Translations under genes and position numbers: made by a program
The notes under the pieces: model-generated
Seen by the model: only the letters and a program-made list of their open reading frames with translations
What the model was told of the DNA's origin: nothing
The model's database searches: none
Part shown: positions 1-5,181 of the stretch, piece by piece
How positions within the stretch are numbered: the first letter of the stretch is position 1
Layout: each line of letters opens with the position of its first letter
From: DSAR01 sp034437315
GTDB lineage: Bacteria; Chloroflexota; Anaerolineae; B4-G1
DNA length: 6,255 nt
Direction: 5' to 3'
NCBI GenBank assembly: GCA_034437315.1
Contig: DAOTUC010000263.1
Location: forward strand, 1 to 6,255

Positions 1-2
1 CC

Positions 3-224
3 GCGACGGAGATCAACTTCCACTGGAACGAGCCGGACCCGCGCTTCGTCGAGATGTGCCTGGTCGAGGGCGTCAAACTCGCCCTGGCGACCGACGCCCA
101 CAAGTTAGAAGAAGTCGGCGACCTCTCGCGCCACCTGCGCCTGCTGGGTCAACTCGGCGTCCACGACGAAGACCTGCCCGACGTACTCTACAGTCCAGGC
201 GAATCAGCGAGAGTCAGCGAGTAA
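3..224 (+). CDS. PHP-domain hydrolase, C-terminal part (5' end outside window)
   Basis: The reading frame is open from the window edge to TAA at 222-224, giving 73 visible residues. The stretch EIN near residue 3, followed by EGVKLAL and the metal-ligand motif TDAH (visible residues 30-33), matches the last strand and Asp/His pair of the PHP (polymerase and histidinol phosphatase) fold. Members are metal-dependent phosphoesterases, including histidinol phosphatases and DNA-polymerase-associated exonucleases. The rest of the metal site is outside the window, so the substrate cannot be given. The last residues (GESARVSE) are encoded by the GCGA repeat at 199-250 and look like an added tail rather than conserved fold. 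The next gene starts 12 nt after the stop in the same frame, so the two are probably co-transcribed. The family call is fairly sure; the exact function is unknown. Confidence 0.8.
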   Translation, partial: ATEINFHWNEPDPRFVEMCLVEGVKLALATDAHKLEEVGDLSRHLRLLGQLGVHDEDLPDVLYSPGESARVSE

Positions 225-250
225 GCGAATGAGCGAATGAGCGAGAATCA
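199..250 (+). repeat. Degenerate GCGA-type tandem repeat across a gene junction
   Basis: Six consecutive units begin with GCGA: 199-206 GCGAATCA, 207-216 GCGAGAGTCA, 217-224 GCGAGTAA, 225-232 GCGAATGA, 233-240 GCGAATGA and 241-250 GCGAGAATCA. The fourth and fifth units are identical. The array encodes the last residues and stop codon of the PHP gene and the start codon and first residues of the following gene. A related heptamer array lies at 5138-5158. Replication slippage is the simplest origin. Confidence 0.85.
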
Positions 251-959
251 ACCCGAAACCTGCAACCCCAAACCTATCATCGGCACGCTGAACGAGGCCC
301 CGCTCCACGCGGCCCTGAAAGCCTGGTACGCGCAACCCGGCGACCGGTTGGAGGCGCCTGTAGGCGGTTTCGTCGTGGACATCCTCCGGGGCGACCTGCT
401 GATCGAGATCCAGACGGGGAACTTTTCCTCACTCAAGCACAAGCTGAGGACACTCACAGAAGAACACCCGGTGCGCCTGGTCTACCCGGTCGCGCGGAAC
501 AAGTGGCTGGTCAAGCTGCCCCCGGACGGCGAGGGCGACCCGCGCCGCCGCAAGTCGCCCAAGCACGGCGATTACGCGCACGTATTCGACGAACTGGTCA
601 GCCTGCCGCGCTTGCTGGAAAGTGATAACTTCGCTATCGAAGTCCTGCTGACCCACGAGGAGGAAATACGCCGCTACGTGGGCGACCGCGCCTGGCGTCG
701 CCGGGGATGGGCCACCGAGGAGCGCCGCCTGCTGGAGGTCGTGGAGCGACGGCTCTTCGCCGGCCCGGTCGACCTTTCCCGCCTGCTGCCGGATGAATTG
801 TCCGAGCCCTTCACCACCGCCGATCTGGCCGACGCCCTCGGCGAGCGACGCCGGTTGGCCCAGAAGATGGCCTATTGCCTACGCAAGATGCAGGTCCTGA
901 CGCCGCTAGACAAACGCGGCAATGCGATTCTATACGTAAAAACGTCAAGCGTCAGGTGA
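237..959 (+). CDS. Conserved-looking hypothetical protein: putative restriction-endonuclease-like fold plus winged helix
   Basis: I do not recognise a named family for this 240-aa protein. Residues about 18-90 have the layout of the PD-(D/E)xK nuclease fold: a helix with Glu20 (LNEAPLHAALKAWY), a strand ending at Asp48 (GGFVVDI), a strand carrying Glu57-Ile-Gln59 (LLIEIQTG), then a helix with Lys67 and Lys69. The motif Lys is Gln59 here, which occurs in some divergent nucleases but may also mean loss of catalysis. Residues 192-233 (FTTADLADAL... to the YV end) read like a winged helix-turn-helix, so DNA binding is plausible. The middle is rich in Arg and Glu (RRRKSPK, AWRRRGW). No transmembrane or signal segment is seen. 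ATG 237 is chosen because ATG 229 gives only M-S-E-stop. No good Shine-Dalgarno is present, so coupling to the upstream gene is likely. The MBL gene follows 15 nt after the stop. The gene is certain; the function is inference from motif spacing. Confidence 0.85.
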   Translation: MSENQPETCNPKPIIGTLNEAPLHAALKAWYAQPGDRLEAPVGGFVVDILRGDLLIEIQTGNFSSLKHKLRTLTEEHPVRLVYPVARNKWLVKLPPDGEGDPRRRKSPKHGDYAHVFDELVSLPRLLESDNFAIEVLLTHEEEIRRYVGDRAWRRRGWATEERRLLEVVERRLFAGPVDLSRLLPDELSEPFTTADLADALGERRRLAQKMAYCLRKMQVLTPLDKRGNAILYVKTSSVR

Positions 960-964
960 CGCAC

Positions 965-970
965 AAGGAG
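965..970 (+). promoter_or_regulatory. Ribosome binding site of the MBL gene
   Basis: AAGGAG lies 4 nt before ATG 975, in the 15-nt gap after the previous stop. The spacing is short but the match is strong and supports the start at 975. Confidence 0.7.
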
Positions 971-974
971 ACCT

Positions 975-1595
975 ATGATCTTACACACCGTTCAAGTCGG
1001 CATGACCCAGACCAATTGTTACGTCGTCGGTTGCGAGGAGACGCAAGAAGGCGTCGTCATCGACCCCGGCGGACATCCACAGCGCATCATCGAGACGATT
1101 GAGAAAAGTGGTCTGTCGATCCAGCACGTGCTCAACACCCACTGCCATTTCGACCACATGGGCGCCAACGCCGAGATCGTCGAGGCCACCGGCGCGCCCC
1201 TGGCGCTCCACCCGGCCGAGCGGCCGCTCCTGGAGGCCCGCGGAGGCGCCGCCCTGTTCGGCCTATCGGTCAGCGAGAGCCCGCCCCCTGACCTGGAACT
1301 GGCCGACGGGCAGATATTGGAAGTAGGCAATCTCCGGTTCCAGGTGTTGCATACCCCCGGTCACTCGCCTGGCGGGCTGACCTTCTACCTGGCGGAAGAG
1401 GGAGTCGCCTTCGACGGGGATCTCCTGTTCGCGATGGGGGTCGGGCGCACCGATCTCCACGGCGGCGACCGGGACGCCCTGATCCGCTCAATCCGGGACG
1501 TCATCTTCAAACTGCCCGATGAGACGGTCCTCTACCCCGGTCACGGCCCGAAGACGACGGTGGGCCAGGAGAAACGATCCAACCCGTGGGTTTAG
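975..1595 (+). CDS. MBL-fold metallo-hydrolase, glyoxalase II (GloB/YcbL)-like
   Basis: This 206-aa protein is a complete single-domain metallo-beta-lactamase-fold hydrolase, probably cytoplasmic. The full binuclear metal site is visible: T-H56-C-H58-F-D60-H61, H130 in TPGHSPGG, D149 in FDGDLLF and H190 in YPGHGPKT. The motifs VGRTDLHGGD (residues 156-165) and the final NPWV are typical of the short GloB/YcbL group, which hydrolyses thioesters such as S-lactoylglutathione in methylglyoxal detoxification. The C-terminal glutathione-binding helical domain of classical glyoxalase II is missing, so the physiological thiol or ester is not known; this is usual for the short group. The N-terminus (MILHTVQVG... 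TNCYVVG) is also typical and supports the ATG at 975. It is the last gene before the inverted repeat at 1598-1645. Fold and hydrolase class are secure; the substrate is open. Confidence 0.93.
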   Translation: MILHTVQVGMTQTNCYVVGCEETQEGVVIDPGGHPQRIIETIEKSGLSIQHVLNTHCHFDHMGANAEIVEATGAPLALHPAERPLLEARGGAALFGLSVSESPPPDLELADGQILEVGNLRFQVLHTPGHSPGGLTFYLAEEGVAFDGDLLFAMGVGRTDLHGGDRDALIRSIRDVIFKLPDETVLYPGHGPKTTVGQEKRSNPWV

Positions 1596-1597
1596 GG

Positions 1598-1645
1598 CAA
1601 TGCCCGTGAATGAAATAGGAGGTCAACACTCATTCACGGGCATTG
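1598..1645. terminator. Perfect 16-bp inverted repeat between convergent genes, probable bidirectional terminator
   Basis: CAATGCCCGTGAATGA at 1598-1613 is the exact reverse complement of 1630-1645, with a 16-nt loop at 1614-1629. It begins 3 nt after the MBL stop and lies between that gene and the convergent DUF523 gene, which fits a two-way terminator. There is no T-run after the stem on either strand, and the loop contains AGGAGGT (1617-1623), which is unusual for a terminator. A third copy of GTGAATGA lies just beyond at 1659-1666. The hairpin is directly visible; the terminator role is inferred from position. Confidence 0.65.
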
Positions 1646-1722
1646 GGTTTAAAGGAAAGTGAATGACCGGTCGCCGCCGCTCTGGCTGACGCGCGCGACG
1701 CCCACCGACCACATCCATCCTA

Positions 1723-2715
1723 CTACACGTGGTTGCGCAGGAGCAGCTCCTTGGGATACGGGTACAGGTAAACCTGCTGGTGGACCCAATCGGGGACCGG
1801 GCGGCGGGCCAGGTGATGTTTGAGCAGCGTCAGAGGCGCGATCAAGGGCAACAATTCCTTCCGGTAATCCTCGATGTAAGCCAACAATTCTGCCTTGTCC
1901 TCCGACGAGAGCGTGTCCTTGAGATAACCCATCAAGTGCTGCAAGACGTTGGCGTGCTTGCCTGGCGAAGTCATCACCCCCAACCCGTCTATCAATTGCC
2001 GTCCATAGGTCGCCGTCAACTCATCCCAGGGCGACGTCCCGGCCTGAGCGACCAGCCGGCCCAGCTCCCGGTAATGGGCCGGACTATGGGCCATCAGGGT
2101 GAGTTTGTAACCGGTATGGAAGCGGACCAGCGCGCCAGGGGTCGGGTCCTCGTCCAGCATTCGCCGCCAGCGATAGTAGGCGAAGACGCGGTCGATGAAA
2201 TTCTCGCGCAGGTGCATGTCGTGCAGGCGGCCTTCCTCCTCCAGGGGGAGCAACGGAAAGCGGGCTATCACCTGGCGGGGGAAAATGCCCGCGCCGACGT
2301 GGCTGGGCATGCCCGCCTCGGTGTATATTTTGACCCGGTAGAGGCCGGAGCTGGGAGACTTGCTCTTGAAGACGAAACCGTGCAAATCCTGTTTTTCCAG
2401 ATCATCCAGGCGCTCCTGCGCCCAGGCCAGCATCTGATCGGTGTAATCCTTGCCGGTCTTGATGGTCACCAGACGCGGAGCCTCGGGATCGCCGACCAGG
2501 CGCATGGCCTCGCGCGGAATCGACAGGCCGGTCTCCACCTCCGGGCAAACCGGCGTCCACTCGACGTAACGGCCCAGCGTGTTGACCAGAAAGCGATCGA
2601 GCTTATGCCCGCCGTCGTAGCGCACGTTCTCCCCCATCAAACAGGTGCTGATCCCCAGCCGGATGGCGCACGATTCTTCCTTGGTTCCCGGGGTGCATGC
2701 AATGGCGTTACTCAT
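1723..2715 (-). CDS. DUF523-DUF1722 fusion protein (TudS-like N-terminal domain, YbgA-like C-terminal domain)
   Basis: This is a 330-aa two-domain protein. Residues 18-165 are DUF523: GISTCLMGENVRYDGGHK (Cys25), VCPEVETGLSIPRE (Cys57) and KSKSPSSGL (117-125). DUF523 includes the thiouracil desulfidase TudS, whose [4Fe-4S] cluster is held by three cysteines; as I recall the family motif, the third sits in SPSCG, but here it is Ser123. Residues about 190-325 are DUF1722, with RFHTGYK (198-204) and MAHSP (208-212). E. coli YbgA is a stand-alone DUF1722 protein encoded beside photolyase. The start ATG (2713-2715) overlaps the end of the upstream DUF1475 gene by 8 bp and is preceded by a GGGAGAG-like site, so translation is probably coupled. 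The first 17 residues are not part of the conserved domain. Domain calls are confident; the reaction is unknown, and the cluster may be absent or bound differently. Confidence 0.92.
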   Translation of the reverse strand: MSNAIACTPGTKEESCAIRLGISTCLMGENVRYDGGHKLDRFLVNTLGRYVEWTPVCPEVETGLSIPREAMRLVGDPEAPRLVTIKTGKDYTDQMLAWAQERLDDLEKQDLHGFVFKSKSPSSGLYRVKIYTEAGMPSHVGAGIFPRQVIARFPLLPLEEEGRLHDMHLRENFIDRVFAYYRWRRMLDEDPTPGALVRFHTGYKLTLMAHSPAHYRELGRLVAQAGTSPWDELTATYGRQLIDGLGVMTSPGKHANVLQHLMGYLKDTLSSEDKAELLAYIEDYRKELLPLIAPLTLLKHHLARRPVPDWVHQQVYLYPYPKELLLRNHV

Positions 2716-3043
2716 TGGTCGCTCTCCCGCCCATCCAGAAGCGCCGCCAATCCCCCTGGCTGGTCTGCAACGCGATGAGGGTGTACAGGCTGGCGGTGAA
2801 AAAGCCCAGCACCATCATCAGCGCGACCCACACGACGGAACGAAGCGGCGACTTCTCGCGGTAGACGATCCAGCAGGAGAACAAAGCGAATCCCACGTAG
2901 AGATCGACCAGCGAGACGATTCCCCAGGGCATCGCGAGCAACTTCCGCCCCTCCGCGCCAAAATCCCCGACGGTGAACCCGTAGATCAAGACGCCTGTCA
3001 TCGCTAACAGGCCCAACAAAGCGATCAATTTAGCGATTTTCAT
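2708..3043 (-). CDS. DUF1475 family small membrane protein
   Basis: This 111-aa protein has three likely transmembrane helices, roughly residues 5-23, 38-60 and 68-93. The motif LPWG-like MPWGIVSLVDLYVGFALFS (residues 38-56) and the following WIVYREKSP are the hallmark of the DUF1475 family, which is uncharacterised. The protein probably sits in the cytoplasmic membrane. The start is supported by AAGGAG at 3051-3056 (complement strand), 7 nt before the ATG. Its stop lies inside the DUF523-DUF1722 gene (8-bp overlap), so the two are made from one transcript starting at the promoter at 3088-3115. The family call rests on motif recall. The function is unknown, and the coupling does not by itself show a shared pathway. 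Confidence 0.85.
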   Translation of the reverse strand: MKIAKLIALLGLLAMTGVLIYGFTVGDFGAEGRKLLAMPWGIVSLVDLYVGFALFSCWIVYREKSPLRSVVWVALMMVLGFFTASLYTLIALQTSQGDWRRFWMGGRATNE

Positions 3044-3050
3044 CAGCTTT

Positions 3051-3056
3051 CTCCTT
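3051..3056 (-). promoter_or_regulatory. Ribosome binding site of the DUF1475 gene
   Basis: On the complement strand the sequence reads AAGGAG, 7 nt upstream of the ATG at 3043. The strong match and good spacing fix the start. Confidence 0.75.
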
Positions 3057-3087
3057 AATCAGTTCCAATAGGTGATAAACACAATTA

Positions 3088-3115
3088 ACTATACCTAACT
3101 ATCGGCTGATGTCAA
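3088..3115 (-). promoter_or_regulatory. Sigma-70-type promoter for the DUF1475/DUF523-DUF1722 operon
   Basis: On the complement strand a perfect TTGACA (3110-3115) is followed after 16 nt by TATAGT (3088-3093). Transcription would start near 3081, giving a leader of about 37 nt before the DUF1475 start. The surrounding DNA is AT-rich against a GC-rich background. A direct repeat of AACTAT (3087-3092 and 3097-3102) overlaps the -10 and spacer and could be a regulator site, though it is short. Confidence 0.75.
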
Positions 3116-3157
3116 GATACAGGAACACCACATAGAGAGAATTGTGGCTTAAGGCTC

Positions 3158-3185
3158 TTGACTTCTCAGGCATCGAACGTACAAT
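3158..3185 (+). promoter_or_regulatory. Sigma-70-type promoter for the exoribonuclease gene
   Basis: TTGACT (3158-3163) and TACAAT (3180-3185) are separated by 16 nt; each differs from consensus at one base. Transcription would start near 3192, leaving a leader of about 76 nt. The promoter is back to back with the one at 3088-3115. A short inverted repeat, CCACA/TGTGG (3128-3132 and 3143-3147), lies between the two -35 elements and might be an operator, but five base pairs are weak evidence. Confidence 0.72.
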
Positions 3186-3255
3186 AAAACGGTCCACTGG
3201 CTGGCTCCATCTGGCGTGCGTCATACGTTACGCTGCGATGGCGGCTTAACCATCC

Positions 3256-3261
3256 AAGGAG
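3256..3261 (+). promoter_or_regulatory. Ribosome binding site of the exoribonuclease gene
   Basis: AAGGAG lies 6 nt before ATG 3268. A small GATGG/CCATC stem (3237-3241 and 3250-3254) ends 1 nt upstream of it and could affect access to the site, though the stem is only 5 bp. Confidence 0.72.
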
Positions 3262-3267
3262 ATTTCT

Positions 3268-5151
3268 ATGTCCAACTCACGCATCCGCCCAGGCAGCCTG
3301 GCGCTTTACAAGCAGGATCCCGCGCGCGTCACGGCAGTCGACAAGAAAATCGAGATCGAATTGCCGGGCGGCGAGCGCCTGAGCGTCCGGCCCAAGGACA
3401 TCACGTTGCTCCATCCAGGGCCGGCGCCCCATCCAGACGCGCTTGAAGCGGTGACCGGGGAGCTGGAGACCGCCTGGGAACTGTTGAGCGGCGGCGCGAC
3501 CCATCTGGCGGAGCTGGCTGAACTGGCCTACGGCGCGTTCACCCCGTCCACCGCCTGGGCCGCGTGGCAATTCATATCGGACGGCCTCTACTTCCACGGC
3601 GCGCCGGAGGAGATCATCGCCCACACGCCGGAAGCGGTCGCCCAGGAGAAGGCGGATCGGGCCGCAAGAACGGCCGAGCGACAGGCCTGGGCGGCGTTCC
3701 TCGACCGGGCCCGCGCGGGAGACATCGCGCCAGAGGACGCGGCGTATCTACACGACGTGGAGATGCTGGCGCTGGGTCAGACGGAAGGCAGCCGCGTGCT
3801 CAACGCGCTCAACCGCTCCGAAAGCCCGGAAAACGCCCACGCCACGTTGCTCGAACTCGGTCATTGGGATCACACCGTCGTGCCCTACCCGCGTCGCCTC
3901 AACCTGCCCACCACGCCGCCCGCGATAGACCTCCCCGATTTGCCGGAGGAGGCGCGGATCGACCTGACCCACCTGCCGGCCTTCGCCATCGACGACGCGG
4001 GCACGCAGGATCCCGACGACGCTGTCAGCCTGGAAAAAACGCCCGCCGGTCATCGGCTGTGGGTGCACGTCGCCGACGCCGCCGCGCTGATCCCGCCGGA
4101 CCACCCCGCCGACCTGGAAGCCCGAAATCGTGGATCGACGCTCTACCTCCCGCAGCAGAACGCGCTGATGTTGCCGTCCGAGGCCGCTCAACGGCTGGGG
4201 ATGGGTCTACAGGAGAAGTCGCCGGCCCTATCCTTCGGGATGGACCTGGACGAGGCAGGCCACATCCAGGAGATTGAGATCGCGCCGAGCTGGGTGCGGG
4301 TGACGCGCGTGACCTACGACGAGGCGGAGGCTATGATTGCGGATAGCAAACATCCGGCGGATAGCAAACATCCGGCGTATGCACCCCTGGCGACATTGTA
4401 CCGCATCGCTCAGACCTACCAGGCCCGCCGTCAGGCGCACGACGCCATCAATCTCCGGCTGCCCGAGGTCAGTGTGCGCGTACAAGCGGACGGGATGGTC
4501 GCCATCCGGCCCATCAGGCCGCTCAGGAGCCGCGCCCTGGTGCGCGAGGCGATGTTAATGGCGGGCGAGGCTGCGGCCCGCTTCGCGCTTGCACGCGACA
4601 TCCCGATCCCGTTCGCCACGCAAGCCCCGCCCAACGTTGAGGAGCGACCCGCAGACGATGACATGGCCGGGATGTACGCCCTACGACGGCATCTCAAGCG
4701 CAGCGCGTACAGCGTCGAGCCATCGCCGCACGCCGGTCTGGGGCTGGCGCTCTACACGCGGGTGACGAGCCCACTGCGCCGGTACATGGATCTGGTGATC
4801 CACCAACAATTGCGGGCCTACCTGCGCCACGAAGAACCACTGAACAGGCAGGCCGTCATAGAACGGATCGGGGCTGTCGAGGCGGTGGAGGACAGTGTCC
4901 GCCGGGCCGAGCGCCTCTCCTGCGAGCACTGGACGTTGGTCTATCTACTGCAACACCCCGAATGGCGCGGCGAGGGGATACTGGTCAATAAGTATCACGG
5001 TCGCGGCGTAGCGCTGATTCCAACGTTAGACCTGGAGGCTCGAATCCACCTACCGGGGGATCTGCCGTTGAATAGCGCTGTATCGCTCACGGCGACGGAG
5101 GTGAACTTGCCGGAGTTGAGGGCGTACTTTCAAATGACGAATAGCGAATAG
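3268..5151 (+). CDS. RNB-domain (RNase II/RNase R family) exoribonuclease
   Basis: This 627-aa cytoplasmic enzyme is expected to degrade RNA from the 3' end with Mg2+, releasing nucleoside monophosphates. The catalytic cluster is intact: D242, D248, D250 and D251 in IDDAGTQDPDDA, matching the four Asp of E. coli RNase II. TSPLRRYMDL (500-509) closes the RNB domain. The N-terminus has no classical cold-shock domains: residues 1-55 look like a small beta barrel and about 60-120 like a helix-turn-helix, as in the Deinococcus/cyanobacterial type of RNase II. After about residue 560 there is only a short OB-like tail, with no convincing full S1 domain. Residues 358-369 (ADSKHP twice) come from an 18-bp tandem duplication, and the last residues TNSE from a heptamer repeat. 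The start is fixed by AAGGAG 6 nt upstream. It is a single-gene unit, convergent with the nucleotidyltransferase gene. RNase II versus R naming is not resolvable here. Confidence 0.93.
   Translation: MSNSRIRPGSLALYKQDPARVTAVDKKIEIELPGGERLSVRPKDITLLHPGPAPHPDALEAVTGELETAWELLSGGATHLAELAELAYGAFTPSTAWAAWQFISDGLYFHGAPEEIIAHTPEAVAQEKADRAARTAERQAWAAFLDRARAGDIAPEDAAYLHDVEMLALGQTEGSRVLNALNRSESPENAHATLLELGHWDHTVVPYPRRLNLPTTPPAIDLPDLPEEARIDLTHLPAFAIDDAGTQDPDDAVSLEKTPAGHRLWVHVADAAALIPPDHPADLEARNRGSTLYLPQQNALMLPSEAAQRLGMGLQEKSPALSFGMDLDEAGHIQEIEIAPSWVRVTRVTYDEAEAMIADSKHPADSKHPAYAPLATLYRIAQTYQARRQAHDAINLRLPEVSVRVQADGMVAIRPIRPLRSRALVREAMLMAGEAAARFALARDIPIPFATQAPPNVEERPADDDMAGMYALRRHLKRSAYSVEPSPHAGLGLALYTRVTSPLRRYMDLVIHQQLRAYLRHEEPLNRQAVIERIGAVEAVEDSVRRAERLSCEHWTLVYLLQHPEWRGEGILVNKYHGRGVALIPTLDLEARIHLPGDLPLNSAVSLTATEVNLPELRAYFQMTNSE
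4339..4374 (+). repeat. Perfect 18-bp tandem duplication inside the exoribonuclease gene
   Basis: The unit GCGGATAGCAAACATCCG occurs at 4339-4356 and again at 4357-4374 without mismatch. It is in frame and encodes ADSKHP twice (residues 358-369), between the conserved segments VTYDEAEAMI and APLATLYRIAQ. Perfect identity suggests a recent slippage event. Confidence 0.95.
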
Positions 5152-5158
5152 CGAATGG
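5138..5158 (+). repeat. CGAATAG heptamer tandem repeat at the 3' end of the exoribonuclease gene
   Basis: CGAATAG at 5138-5144 and 5145-5151 is followed by CGAATGG at 5152-5158. The second copy supplies the stop codon (TAG, 5149-5151), and the array encodes the terminal residues NSE. It resembles the GCGAATGA array at 199-250. Confidence 0.85.
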
Positions 5159-5181
5159 CGTCTCACGCGACGCAATCGCGC

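Noticed and set aside
1665..1672. Palindrome GACCGGTC as an operator or restriction-related site
   Set aside because: An 8-bp palindrome is expected by chance in a window of this size and has no supporting context.
1729..2778. Long open frame on the + strand (349 codons) opposite the DUF523-DUF1722 gene
   Set aside because: Its translation shows no recognisable motif and it overlaps almost fully a gene with clear DUF523 and DUF1722 motifs on the other strand; GC-rich codon use leaves such open shadow frames.
3237..3254. GATGG/CCATC stem next to the ribosome binding site as a riboswitch or thermosensor
   Set aside because: A 5-bp stem with an 8-nt loop is too short, and the Shine-Dalgarno itself is left unpaired.
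3564..4277. Open frame of 237 codons on the + strand inside the exoribonuclease gene
   Set aside because: The product is an Arg/Gly/Pro-rich low-complexity string typical of a shifted frame of a GC-rich gene, and it overlaps the catalytic Asp cluster of the real frame.
5158..5173. GCGTC/GACGC stem with 6-nt loop between the convergent exoribonuclease and nucleotidyltransferase genes, as a terminator
   Set aside because: Only 5 bp and no T-run; too weak to call in GC-rich DNA.
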